64,000 bases of DNA, taken from NCBI GenBank assembly GCA_020746875.1, contig JAGTJL010000001.1, positions 3,720,001-3,784,000 on the forward strand, given 5' to 3'. Made by a program: the position numbers and the translations under genes. Under the pieces are notes generated by a model. The model saw nothing but the letters and a program-made list of their open reading frames with translations. It was not told where the DNA came from and ran no database searches. The stretch is from Rhexocercosporidium sp. MPI-PUGE-AT-0058 (lineage: Eukaryota > Ascomycota > Leotiomycetes > Helotiales). Positions within the stretch are counted from its first letter, which is position 1; each line of letters opens with the position of its first letter. This document shows positions 36,923 through 47,083 of this stretch, one piece after another.

Positions 36923-37730
36923 AACTTGGTAGTTTAGGGGGTTTATCATTGATATTATAGTCTTAAGATCTGGACCTTGTTCGACCCAGGCTTAGAAGGT
37001 ACATGTCTATCTCATTCGTTAGTCTAGTTGCTGCTAGCTGAGGTCTCTGAGCAGTCTCAAGTCTTGAGATAGTGACAGCGGCCCGATGTAATAAGAAAAA
37101 TTTTCAAGTTGACAGAAGCTGATGAAAGAAGGATTCCAGAAGGTGACGTGGCCAGTATCTAACTCGAAATACACGACCAACTGAGGTTAAGTACTTGGTA
37201 TTTTGTACCCTGGTGGACATCGCTTGAGCACAGATTCCAAGGGGCTCCATCATGGTGTAGCGGAGCAGTCTGGCCATCAAATTTGAATATAAGATGAGAG
37301 ATGCTTACCTTTGACGACGAGTTGAAAGTACACCCAATGGGGCAAGAGAAGCTGTAGTGAGTAACAGCATCGGGAAGATAGACACAGTTTACGAAGATAA
37401 CAATGATTGTTTTGAGAAAACAGAATAAAGAGATGGACGGACTCTAGACTGGTAATGCAATAAGAGATGCACGCATCGGCGGAGTTACATGCAAGTTCCG
37501 GACAACACTAGAAGGGGAGAAAGTAGGGAATGGGGAAGACGTGAAGAATGGTCTCTGCACTGAGAAAGTACTTCCATGGAATTTATGAAGGAGGACATCA
37601 GCGACTGCAACTTTCTGGCCCCCGTCCAGACATACGAGCCCATTGGAAACCCATGTATTACTAAATGTCAATATTCAATCAGCTGGACAGGCGAAGGGGA
37701 ACCCTGAGCATGACTCGATATATGCTAGCA
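36923..37730. other. Intergenic, no gene recognised (0.8 kb)
   Basis: Lies between the 3' end of the dehydrogenase pseudogene (+) and the 3' end of the cysteine-rich gene (-), so it is a convergent 3' region. Only short, unconvincing frames. Confidence 0.5.
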
Positions 37731-38529
37731 TCAACCAGCCTCTTCAGCTCTCAAGCAGCCTAGACACCAAATGTCTCCTTCCGGCCCCCTCTCCAAACAA
37801 CACGCACTGCAAATCTGATCCCTGTGCTCGGACCTGCCACCATCTTCAAAATGCTTGTCCTGCCCCGAGTCGTCATCCAGTCTGTGACCCATCCCTATAC
37901 CGAGACTTCCACCATAACATGCATCTTCCAGAACCATACACTCCCCGTCCAAAGTTTGCTTTGCATGTATAGACGCCCTCCACATAACGCCCGGCCCTTC
38001 ACACTTCCTCGTACAGATATAACAAGTCCTTTCGCCGCAGCATTTACAGTCACCAAAAGCGTCAAGTTCACTCCTCACCGTTGGTTTACGGCGACAGATA
38101 TGACAAGGGCTGAGATCGATCTTCCCGCTGGATTTTGACGCCTGCCTCGGTGCTATCGCATCGCCGTGCTGCTCTATGCTCGTGTCTGCTCGAGGTCCGA
38201 AGGCGAAATACGCATCACGCCTGTCCAGGTCTAAGTGCCCGATGCGCTGCCTCTTGGAATCGTGCGAACGACGTTTAGGAGTGATGATATGGCGAGCATA
38301 TAGATCGTCTCTGTTCTGCGCGTCGTGCTGGGGTGGAATGGATTCGTACGGTCGACGGGGGTGGTGGGAACTGAGGTATCTGGTTAGCAGGCTCTTCTAA
38401 GTACTCGGGTTATGTCACCGTAGTATCGTACCTCGACATCTTTATCTGCAAATCGACTGCGCTTGAGACGTCGTCTCTCCTCCGTTTCTTGCTGCTGCGC
38501 GATACATTGGCTTCCGCTATGGATGGCAT
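37731..38529 (-). CDS. Cysteine-rich, probable zinc-binding protein of unknown function
   Basis: Two exons: 38432-38529 and 37731-38370, with a 61-bp intron (38371-38431; GTACGA donor, GCTAAC branch site, CTCAG acceptor). Splicing joins the frames into 245 residues starting MPSIAEANVSRSSKKRRRDD. The first 110 residues are basic and probably disordered, with a possible nuclear signal KKRRR. Residues 122-156 hold PCHICRRKPTVRSELDAF followed by CKCCGERTCYICTRKC, and residues 220-238 hold CSACCLERGPEGDIWCLGC. The paired CxxC knuckles suggest two or more structural zinc sites. I recall similar patterns in uncharacterised proteins of filamentous fungi but no named domain. The first reading frame alone would miss the N-terminal half, since it appears to begin at a GTG at codon 131. 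Function unknown. Confidence 0.8.
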
Positions 38530-39071
38530 TCTTCTGGATTGTGTTTGAAAGGGCGGATGCTACGCTCTAGCCGAGTGAAGAGGGTAGAGAGCGGGGATAT
38601 AGGGGAGGAATGAGACACAGGGCGCAAACATAGGGCGAGACTGTGGGGAAAGACGTTGACGGTGGAGGGAAGCTGTTCGATGTTGTTGTTGTTGTTGTCG
38701 ATGTTGCTATCTTGAGAGTCGCAGGAAGGAGGTTTAGGTTCGGGTTTGGGGTTCAAGGATCCCTAGGTATCTATCTAGCGCTCGGCTCCAGCGGCTACAT
38801 GGGCAATGATCGCCAGGGGAAACCCACCCTCGCTAATCTGACGAGAGAATGATGTCCCTGTCTCTCCTGGAACGTTGCAAAAACAACAAAGGGTTTTTCT
38901 CTTATCACTACATCTTCTCGGCGAGCACGATCGCGGGAATGAACTTCTTAAACAGCAACTAGGTCGTCATATCTATCTGTTCGATTAATTATACTACTTC
39001 TTCTAACTATTCGCCCCTATTGGTGTTTGAAAAATGCAAGACATGCCCGCTATGCAACAAACAACCTAGCT
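38530..39071. other. Intergenic between two minus-strand genes
   Basis: Holds the promoter and 5' leader of the cysteine-rich gene and the 3' end of the next one. An open frame at 38517-38756 on the minus strand overlaps the start of the gene in another phase and contains an AAC-repeat (poly-Asn); it is probably leader sequence. Nothing else seen. Confidence 0.45.
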
Positions 39072-42000
39072 TTAAGCTCGGGCGACACTCCGGAAATTGC
39101 TCCACTGGCAGCTGCAACCTCCCGTCCCGCCGTCGAACCCACCAAGAGAAGGATCCGAGGAATTGGAGAAGAAACTCGGAGCTGGATTGAGGGCTATCCC
39201 CCCAAAGGCACGGTTCTCAGCGTTGAGCTTGCCGCTCCCTGCAACCAACCCCTCGCGGCTGTTCATCTCGTAGCAGTAGACCATTTTCAAAGAAGGATCA
39301 CCACCATGGCGATCAGTTGTGATCGTGGTGGGATATGGGAAAGAGCCCGGCTGCTTGAGGTCGGCAGCTGGATTTTCTGAAGCTACGCGCTGGGTGGTGT
39401 TGAGAAGTTGCGTGGTGGTGTTCATGCGGGTCCATATCTGCACGAGGAACCTCGTCTGCGACCAAGTGCACCTGAATGCTGCTTCAGACTCTTTTGCACC
39501 ACCGTTTCTGTCCGCAGGAACTTCACCATCCTCGAGGTTGGAACCATTGAGGCGGTCGATGGACTTGAGGAATATAGACCGGTCGAAGTAGGTATAGAAC
39601 CCGTAGTGTTCCGTTGGCAGTCCACGGTCGTAGAGTCTGATAGGTTGCTGTGTAGGTAAGGGTAGAAGATTCGCCGGCGCTGCTGTTCCATCCGATTTGA
39701 GACTCGGTGGTGGTATGATAGAAGTGATGTTTGGGAAGGGATCGGTAGAATTCTCAGGAGTCTGGCGCCGTAGGAGCTGGCGCTTGCCGATTCCAGCATC
39801 TGCGTTGGAGAGGAACGATATGTAGAAGGGAGTTGGCTCGCCTGCTTTGCTATCTGACACAATGCCGTCCGTTGCATTGCCCAAGAAATTGGACTCGGCA
39901 ATGGATGGAGGTACCGGCAATGGGACGAAAGTAACAATCTGTCGAGCATTTAGGAGGAGCCTCTTGATGAATTGTCCAGCAGATACAGGATTTATAACCG
40001 AGCGCCGAGCTACCAAATTTGGATCGCCTGTGATATTGGAAAATGTCGCATTCGTTGAGCTGCTGTTGTCCCATTGGATATGCAAGAAAAAGTTCGGTTG
40101 ATTTGACAGACTTGGTGCAACTGATGGCTGCAGCTCTTTCGGTAGGTCGCAACTCCATTTCGTTGCTGGAAAGACGCAGCCCGTGTTTGTACGGATATTG
40201 ACCGGAGCAACCACAGTTGAGAGTCCGATGAAAACTGGTGGGAATCCGGTCAGATTGAGCCACTGAGATGGTTCAATGATAGTATTCGGTTTTCGATGAA
40301 GGGTTGTAGCAAGCACAACGACTATGACGATCATTGATACGAATGCAACGATCAAACCCAAATACCAACGCCGTCTTTTACGGCCCTCGGGACCGCTTCT
40401 TCCATAGCATCCCCGGTCGGGTACACATCCACGTCCCCTCCACCAACCTCCAGCTCGTTGCGCAATAGCATCCTCCTTCTCATGACGTATGCGCTTTGCT
40501 TCGGCCTTCGTTTCATTACGGGGAGGTACTCCGTAATGCTCACCTGCTGGATGTACGCCACTTTGTCGAGAAGGTAATTCGGGATACCCAGAGTTGAGAT
40601 TGATTGGCCGTCGAGGAGGAGGCGTCAAAGGCACACTTGACATTGGAATTGCACCCCCAGAAGACATTGCTTGCTGTAGCCCCGGAGACAGAGGACCAGG
40701 AGATATAGGGTACTGGATCCGGGGGGCATGCTCTGGTGGGAAGACTGCTCTGTATCTCACACGGGCAGGAGATGGAGAGTAAGGTGGAGGTGGTCCGGCG
40801 GATGGAGAATGGACGGGCTGGGTACTGTTGTTTGGTGCATGTAGCTCCCTATCTCTGTTGCCGCTGGGTTCGGTACTATTGGAGGCGCCGTTGGGGTTTA
40901 AGCTGCTGAGACGAGGCTGGACAAATGGGTTGTTGCTTTGCAGTGATCTCAAACCGGGTGCAACACTCAAGATTGGCACGATGGTATCGCTCGAAAGAAG
41001 ATTAGCCTCCGTCTGCAAGGCAGCAGAAGTATTCTCCCAGTTGAGCTGTGGAGAGCTTCGAGATGCAATACTTGACATGGTGGTGCTGCCGAAGCCTGCC
41101 GATTCTGACAATACAAGTGGCAGACTGCCGGTCGATGTCTGCGCTCTATGTCTTGTTTCTTTAAGTACTGGCGATTGCTCAGTAGACCTAAGGTGCTTCG
41201 AATCTGCATTCCACCATCGATCTGAAGAAGTAGATGTTGTCGTCTCTGGGGTTAGGGGAGAGAACTGCTTTTCCCACAGCTTGTCATCTCTTTTAACATC
41301 TTGAGCTTTTGTGGCAGCAATGGTAAGGTTGGGAAGTGCAGGAGGACTTTCGGTCTCTACATCTCGATTTGCAAAGGTGTTCGATCTTGTTAAAAACGGC
41401 GTTGTGATGTAGTTCCACCACCCCTTTGAACGCCGGCGCGTAGCAAGAGTACTCATGCTTGCGTGCCGGTCGAATTTTGAGCCATTCGTAATGGAAAGTG
41501 CACGGCCCGATCTCACAAGTATCGGGCTTTCATCCTCCTCGAAGACGGTGCATGAAGAAACTACCCGCGATTTCGAGGCATCATCCTCGTCACCCCAAGT
41601 CGTCGCATCGTCCGAATCCGGTGAAAAGTAGCTTCTCTGAGCAAAGACCCGCTGCCTCTCATCCTCGAGGTATGAAGTAGGCATATTGGGCACTGGAGGA
41701 ATACTAGAAGCTGTATATACCTTGGATGGAGGATGAAGGTCTAACGCAATACCATCCCCATCCAACGGTGACCATATGGAGCCTTCTTGAGCGGGTGTTA
41801 TGATTATGGTGGGAGTATCGGGGGTTTGACTCATAGCAGTGCGGTGCTCGTAACTTCCGACGATTTTTGCGGTTTCAGATGCTGCTGTCTGGGGGCTCAG
41901 CGTGCGGTCTGCAACGTCAGCTGTGGGTATTGATATTCCGATAACTATTGGGCGATCGTTTGGGGATAAGTCCTCGTTCTGTTTGGAAGGGGAAGGGAGA

Positions 42001-42611
42001 AGATGGTTCGATGGTCGCCGGTTTAATTCGACAGGATTTCTGAGTTCGATTCCGTCTCGTGACCTGGGCATAGCATTCCCCAAGAGAGATGGCATAATGT
42101 TTGCTGTCCTAGCCAAATCTTGGTTCTTCTTTGTCTTCCAAAAACCGCCTGCTTGCTGGGGAACCCCGCCATCTAACGCCTGAAGCGCTGCCAAATCAAC
42201 AAAGCATCCCGTCTGTGGCATTCCTCGTTGAAGCTGGACTGGTGGCGCAGCAGGTTGATGCCGTGAGAAGTTCGTGACGACTTTGATCCCAGCTTTTGCA
42301 TTCTGCTTTCTCTGACGGCCCTTTGATTTGTCCCTCGTTGGCTTCTGAACAGAATATCGTTTGTCCGGCTTTCGAGTGTTAGTCCGGTTCTCGGGCTTGA
42401 AGCTCACTCCAAGGCCAGTAGTCTGCGGAGGCTTAGGCCATTCTGTAATCCGAATAGCTGAGGATAAAGGTGGACTGGGCCGATCATTTTCTTCTTCATC
42501 CCACCACTCGTCGTCGTCGTCGTCGTCGTCGTCTGATGGAATACTGGATCGGTTTGTTGAGAGACTATTTTTGGGAGCGACTTGCTGCCTCGAGGCCTGC
42601 GATGTAGACAT
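39072..42611 (-). CDS. Large single-pass membrane glycoprotein, function unknown
   Basis: One long uninterrupted frame. It is open up to an ATG at 42860 (1262 residues), but I place the start at the third in-frame ATG, 42611 (1179 residues, MSTSQASRQQVAPKN), because the first 83 residues look like leader sequence. The N-terminal 750 residues are low-complexity, serine/proline-rich and probably cytoplasmic, with an eight-aspartate run followed by EWWDEEE near the start and polyproline PPPPYSP later. One hydrophobic helix, YLGLIVAFVSMIVIVVVLAT (about 40,305-40,364), follows a basic stretch GRKRRR, so the C-terminus is expected to be outside. The outer 400 residues carry many N-x-S/T sites and several cysteines, including GCVFPATKWSCDLPKE and a final GGCSCQW. 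This layout occurs in fungal surface or sensor-like proteins, but I recognise no catalytic domain. Confidence 0.85.
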   Translation of the reverse strand: MSTSQASRQQVAPKNSLSTNRSSIPSDDDDDDDDEWWDEEENDRPSPPLSSAIRITEWPKPPQTTGLGVSFKPENRTNTRKPDKRYSVQKPTRDKSKGRQRKQNAKAGIKVVTNFSRHQPAAPPVQLQRGMPQTGCFVDLAALQALDGGVPQQAGGFWKTKKNQDLARTANIMPSLLGNAMPRSRDGIELRNPVELNRRPSNHLLPSPSKQNEDLSPNDRPIVIGISIPTADVADRTLSPQTAASETAKIVGSYEHRTAMSQTPDTPTIIITPAQEGSIWSPLDGDGIALDLHPPSKVYTASSIPPVPNMPTSYLEDERQRVFAQRSYFSPDSDDATTWGDEDDASKSRVVSSCTVFEEDESPILVRSGRALSITNGSKFDRHASMSTLATRRRSKGWWNYITTPFLTRSNTFANRDVETESPPALPNLTIAATKAQDVKRDDKLWEKQFSPLTPETTTSTSSDRWWNADSKHLRSTEQSPVLKETRHRAQTSTGSLPLVLSESAGFGSTTMSSIASRSSPQLNWENTSAALQTEANLLSSDTIVPILSVAPGLRSLQSNNPFVQPRLSSLNPNGASNSTEPSGNRDRELHAPNNSTQPVHSPSAGPPPPYSPSPARVRYRAVFPPEHAPRIQYPISPGPLSPGLQQAMSSGGAIPMSSVPLTPPPRRPINLNSGYPELPSRQSGVHPAGEHYGVPPRNETKAEAKRIRHEKEDAIAQRAGGWWRGRGCVPDRGCYGRSGPEGRKRRRWYLGLIVAFVSMIVIVVVLATTLHRKPNTIIEPSQWLNLTGFPPVFIGLSTVVAPVNIRTNTGCVFPATKWSCDLPKELQPSVAPSLSNQPNFFLHIQWDNSSSTNATFSNITGDPNLVARRSVINPVSAGQFIKRLLLNARQIVTFVPLPVPPSIAESNFLGNATDGIVSDSKAGEPTPFYISFLSNADAGIGKRQLLRRQTPENSTDPFPNITSIIPPPSLKSDGTAAPANLLPLPTQQPIRLYDRGLPTEHYGFYTYFDRSIFLKSIDRLNGSNLEDGEVPADRNGGAKESEAAFRCTWSQTRFLVQIWTRMNTTTQLLNTTQRVASENPAADLKQPGSFPYPTTITTDRHGGDPSLKMVYCYEMNSREGLVAGSGKLNAENRAFGGIALNPAPSFFSNSSDPSLGGFDGGTGGCSCQWSNFRSVARA

Positions 42612-45224
42612 ATTAGACCACAATTCGATATGGTGTAGGATCATGAAAGGATCTAGGTGTGGTGCGTATTGCGATTTCGTGAAAGCGGTTGATGTGGTGG
42701 CACGGAAGTGGTGCTTCGACGTATTATTGAGGGTTGCTCTTGTGCTTGGAGAATTGGTTTTTTGTTTGGTGGGAAGGAGGGAAGAAGAGGCCGGAGACTT
42801 GAGGACTGGACTCGAGTTTAAACAAGATCCACGGAGAGCATTGTTGTGGAAAACAAACATACAAAGGAAGAGATGTGGAATGGCCGGTGCGAAAATTTAT
42901 TTCAGGGCGTGTTTTCTGGCCGGACAATAGGCAGAGCTTGCTATTGTTGGTTCGGACTGAGCACAATGGAGCAATGGCAAAACACAGGTAGTGACAGTGA
43001 GTAAGTGAGCGTATGAATGACCGAAGGAAAATGAATCAGATGAAAAGAAAGTGGTCTGGTTTGATCCGCAAAAGCATTCAATGACCCAAGATCGTACACG
43101 TAGAAGCGGAAGAGAAAATAAATGAAACAGAAGATTCAAGGCCGATGGAGCAAAGCCATAACAATATGGCCGGCCATGACCTGCCTCACGACCGGCGCAG
43201 CCCACCTTATGACGGCGGGGCTGGAGAGCAGTCCAGTGCACCCAAAATAAAACCGGACGACGTCGATGATTCGACAGCAGTCGCAGCCCGAGATATTAGA
43301 GGCTCTACTCTACTCTCACCTCCTCTACTCAAGGCAGCCGGATCCATGTTTCGTTGGGTGATGTCTCGATACGCGCCCAAGTCGAGGAAATGAAGGTATG
43401 AGATTCGTCGGCGCTTGGAGGTCGCAGGCCAATCATTCTGTGGTGTCAGGGGGCAGCCGAATGATTGATTGTTGAATACCAGCTGGCACACGCGAGCAGT
43501 TACCAGCAATTAGTCATGTCATGACACAGTGGAAGGCGTGGTGGAGTGAACGAAGAGCGCAGGCCATTTATTCTATGGAAGTGTGCGGAAGTCGATTCGG
43601 GTTGTACGTACGAAATGGTACAGTAGATGGATGATGGATTCTCTTGAGGTTGGGATGAGTGGAGTGTGGAGTGGAGTTCAAGCAGAGGCGCTGTAGGCGC
43701 TTACATACATACTCGAGTACTCGAGTACTTGCCCCGGAATGATTTGCCTGCGTACCCGTGATTGTAGGTGACCTTGACCAATTGCATTTGATAATTGGAC
43801 ACCACTGGAAGTAGACTTGCCCCCTTCCAGCTAGCTAGGGTGCCACTAAATCGAGGGTGTTGGCTGCAATCTGTGTCCTGACGGGATTTCGAACTCTTGC
43901 TCTCTTTGTGATGTAACGAAACTACCCAAGTACAGGAAGTATGAAAAGAGAAGAAACGAGGTTTGACGTTTTCAAAGGACTTCCTAACATGCCGTACAAG
44001 AAGCCAAGCAAGGAACCTATAGGTATTCTTCTCTTCGTTGATTCAATAGGCTAGTAAGTAGTCCACGGTAGCGACAGCAATACATTACATTACATTATTT
44101 ACATGCAAGGTCCCGAAGGCCTATTGTCTAAGCATCATCTGTCTCCTTCCTAGATTTTAAGTTTCGCCCCCTTTACCGGACTTGACAGCTTCAGATGGTC
44201 CCTTACCTTGGCCTGCATTCCCTGGTATAGTAATTGTACAATGGAGGGGGAGCAGGGAGCGTCCGTGTTCCGTACCGTACAGTTATGTGCTGCATGAGAA
44301 TCATGACCGTGATAGAGATATCCATCTATCTACTGTACTGTACATACCCCACCGTACCGAGACTGTGACCATATAACAGACACAGACTCCGACTCCGACC
44401 ATACGGAGTAGATACGAAGTTGTAGTCAGCCTGACTAAGCCACTTCAGGAGAGGCTTTGAACGTCAAGTGCACTTAGCGGTCCCTGCTGGCCCAGTTTGG
44501 AAATTAAATGCTGGCAGAAATTTAGAATTCCAGGTTACATAGGAGAGGACAACTTGTCAATTTTCTCAATCTTGTGTTTCTCTTTCGCTTGTGTCGATAC
44601 AATAATCACCCACTCGTCCTGTTTGCTCGCGGATAAACGCATCTGTTCACTGCCACTTTTTCTGTGGCAAGCCGAGCTACAGTACGTACTGAACTGGACT
44701 GGACTGGACTGAACCCTTCTAAAACTAAAAACCATTCGAGACGAGAGCAACCCACCACCAAACCAAAGCAAGCCAAGCCAAACCAGTTGCGCCTGCACCT
44801 GTCCAGCTCGTGTCACTCGAACAAAAGGCCAGCCCCCTACCTCCCGACCGAACGACAAAATCCGTCACCACCACAGATTGAGGCGCTGAATCTGCGATCC
44901 GACGTGCGTGCCGTCCGGACACGAGTCGAGGCGCTGCAAGTAGTGGAAGACACTGAGTCCAGTAGCTGCCGCAACTCTTTGTCCTCTTCCCTCCCTCCTT
45001 ATTCATCAATACGCCAGACGGCCCTCGGTGCCCTCTGGCCCTCAATCTTCGACCTGGCGTCTTTAAACCCCTCAGGTGCTTTCTCTTCTTCTATAGGCAA
45101 CTCTTTCACACATCACCGGCGACGGTCTTCAGCATCCTCATCGAACACACCCCAGGGGCTAAACCTTCACGCTGCGTCCAGCGCGCAGACCCTCGAGACC
45201 ATTCCTGGGACCCCGAACATTCCC
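42612..45224. other. Divergent intergenic region (2.6 kb)
   Basis: Lies between the starts of the membrane protein gene (-) and the mannosyltransferase gene (+), so both promoters must be here. Open frames crossing it (for example 43145-43393 and 44664 onward) are not supported by any recognisable protein. A GGACT/TGGAC run lies at 44,695-44,711, a TACAT run near 44,082-44,100, and a CTCGAGTACTCGAGTACT palindrome near 43,712. No binding site could be assigned. Confidence 0.5.
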
Positions 45225-46704
45225 ATGTCCTTATCGCGGAGTCCATCCCCCAGACCAGGGGGTGGATGGTCGAGTCCAGGTCTTGCAAACGTCAGTGGTC
45301 GAAATAGTCCTGCCAAATCCTATCGAGGCGCCAATGGAGGAACAAATTCCGTCACCTGGGAATCTGCGAAGGCCAAAAGTGAAGGAGTCAATGGATACCC
45401 GTCCTTCTCGACTCAGAACAATGGTTTCTTCAATAGACACTACAGGACCATTTCAAATAGTCTGCCGAGTTTCAATATGGGCCCGGAGAAGAGCTTTGCA
45501 GAAAAGGAGAAATTGGGGCGAGGCCGGTGGATGTCGAGAGACGGCAGCAAATTGGCTAGAGTGAGAAGTCTTGTAAGACGGATGAACCGCAAGGTCAAAC
45601 TACGACTTCTCATGGTCCTGGGCTTGATTATTATGATCATTCTATTTTACACAACACGTGAGCATCCCCCAATGGAGCTTAGAATTGACACTGATACAAA
45701 CATAGCCCTACACTACTACTGGAGAAGAGCAAAATTCCTGGGTGGAGGTAAAAAGCACGTAATAATACTGGCGGCAAACCAAGGTGGTGGTGTCATGGAA
45801 TGGAAAGGCCCTCGAGAATGGGCAATCGAAAGAGACAGCGTACGAAATAAGAAGAAATACGCCAACAAATGGGGATACGATTTGGAGATTGTCGATATGA
45901 GCACGAAGAAACGATACGCCCACGAGTGGAGGGAGAGCTGGGAGAAGGTTGACACGATTCGGAATTGCCTGAGAAAATATCCAGATGCCGAATGGTAAGT
46001 CTAATTTTTTGCTATCCTGACCTTAAACTAAACCTCTCAGGTTCTGGTGGATGGACCTTAATACCTTCATAATGGAACCAAGCTACTCTCTCCAATCGCA
46101 CATTTTCAACAACCTTCCGGCGAATACATACCGAGATATCAACGAGTACAATCCCTTGAATATCACGCACCCCTTCCCTGCGACGCACCTAGACGAGGAT
46201 GCGCGCAGTCCAATTGGAGATGGCAAAGCAAGTTCTATCAACCTGGTTATCCCACAAGACTGTTCGGGCTTCAACCTGGGATCCTTCTTCATCAGGAGAA
46301 GTGCGTGGACCGACCGTCTGCTGGATGTCTGGTGGGATCCTGTGGGCTACGAGCAGAAGCACATGGAATGGGAGCACAAAGAACAAGACGCACTCGAATT
46401 TCTGTATATCAACCAACCTTGGATCCGACCACACACAGCCTTTATCCCTCAGCGAAAGATCAACAGCTTCCCTCAAGGGGCCTGCTCGGAAAACGGCAAT
46501 GATACACGGATCCACTACAACGAGAAGGAGCGAGATTTCGTTGTCAACATGGCAGGCTGCGAATGGGGCAGGGACTGTTGGGGGGAGATGTATAATTTCC
46601 GGGAGTTGAGCAACTACCTCAATCGTACGATCTGGGAAAGATTCAAGGAGGACTTGGTTGCGGTCATTTGGTTCAAGATTACAGGGAAGAAGGTCAGACT
46701 ATGA
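45225..46704 (+). CDS. Mnn10-type alpha-1,6-mannosyltransferase (GT34)
   Basis: Golgi type II membrane enzyme that adds alpha-1,6-linked mannose from GDP-mannose to cell-wall mannan, usually within the M-Pol complex. I read three exons: 45225-45657, 45706-45994 and 46041-46704, giving about 461 residues. The 48-bp intron at 45658-45705 (GTGAGC donor, TAG acceptor) is a multiple of three without stops, so the frame reads through it; removing it joins FYTT to PLHYYWRR as expected for the family. The 46-bp intron (45995-46040) splits EW and FWW. Residues 1-120 are a serine/proline-rich cytoplasmic tail, about 125-143 a signal anchor (LRLLMVLGLIIMIILFY), then the GT34 domain with HVIILAANQGGGVMEWKGPR, WESWEKVD-like RESWEKVD, and FWWMDLNTFIMEPSYSLQ containing the metal-binding DxN. 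The start MSLSRSPSPRPGGGW matches the usual N-terminus, so upstream frame from 44664 is treated as leader. Confidence 0.9.
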
Positions 46705-47083
46705 CCAAGCTTCTGCTGGACCACTTATGAGTCTCCTTGGCCATTTTTACCCGCGGACTTCGGACTGCTCGTATCTGCGATACCAACGTTATGTTCGATT
46801 GTTCCTGTACTTTTTCTACTCTCTCTGTTAAGATGGCATTGCATAGAAGGCCTGGGACATCCTGCTCTTTTGGCAGAGGATAAGTGTTTTTATCTGCATT
46901 CTTGCATGGCAAAGGAGTTGAGAAGGTAATGTGTACCAATACGATATCGATGTCAATGTCCATGTAAATGTCAATATTTCTTCTAGCAGTACGAATATCC
47001 AATCTCACTTTATTGATGCAATGTTCGGTTTGGTAGGGGCAGAAGCACTGCTGCTCACTATTTCGTTTCTAGTCTCTCACTTC
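46705..47083. other. Convergent 3' region
   Basis: Between the stop of the mannosyltransferase gene and the end of the amidase pseudogene on the opposite strand. It holds a short GATATCGATGTCAATGTCCATGTAAATG-type imperfect repeat near 46,940-46,975. No gene. Confidence 0.45.

Noticed and set aside
42612..42860. Upstream 83-residue extension of the membrane protein
   Set aside because: The frame is open to an ATG at 42860, but the extension is low complexity and the ATG at 42611 precedes a more protein-like start. The longer form cannot be excluded.
44664..45224. Upstream 187-codon extension of the mannosyltransferase frame
   Set aside because: It has no resemblance to the family, while MSLSRSPSPRPGGGW at 45225 is the usual N-terminus.
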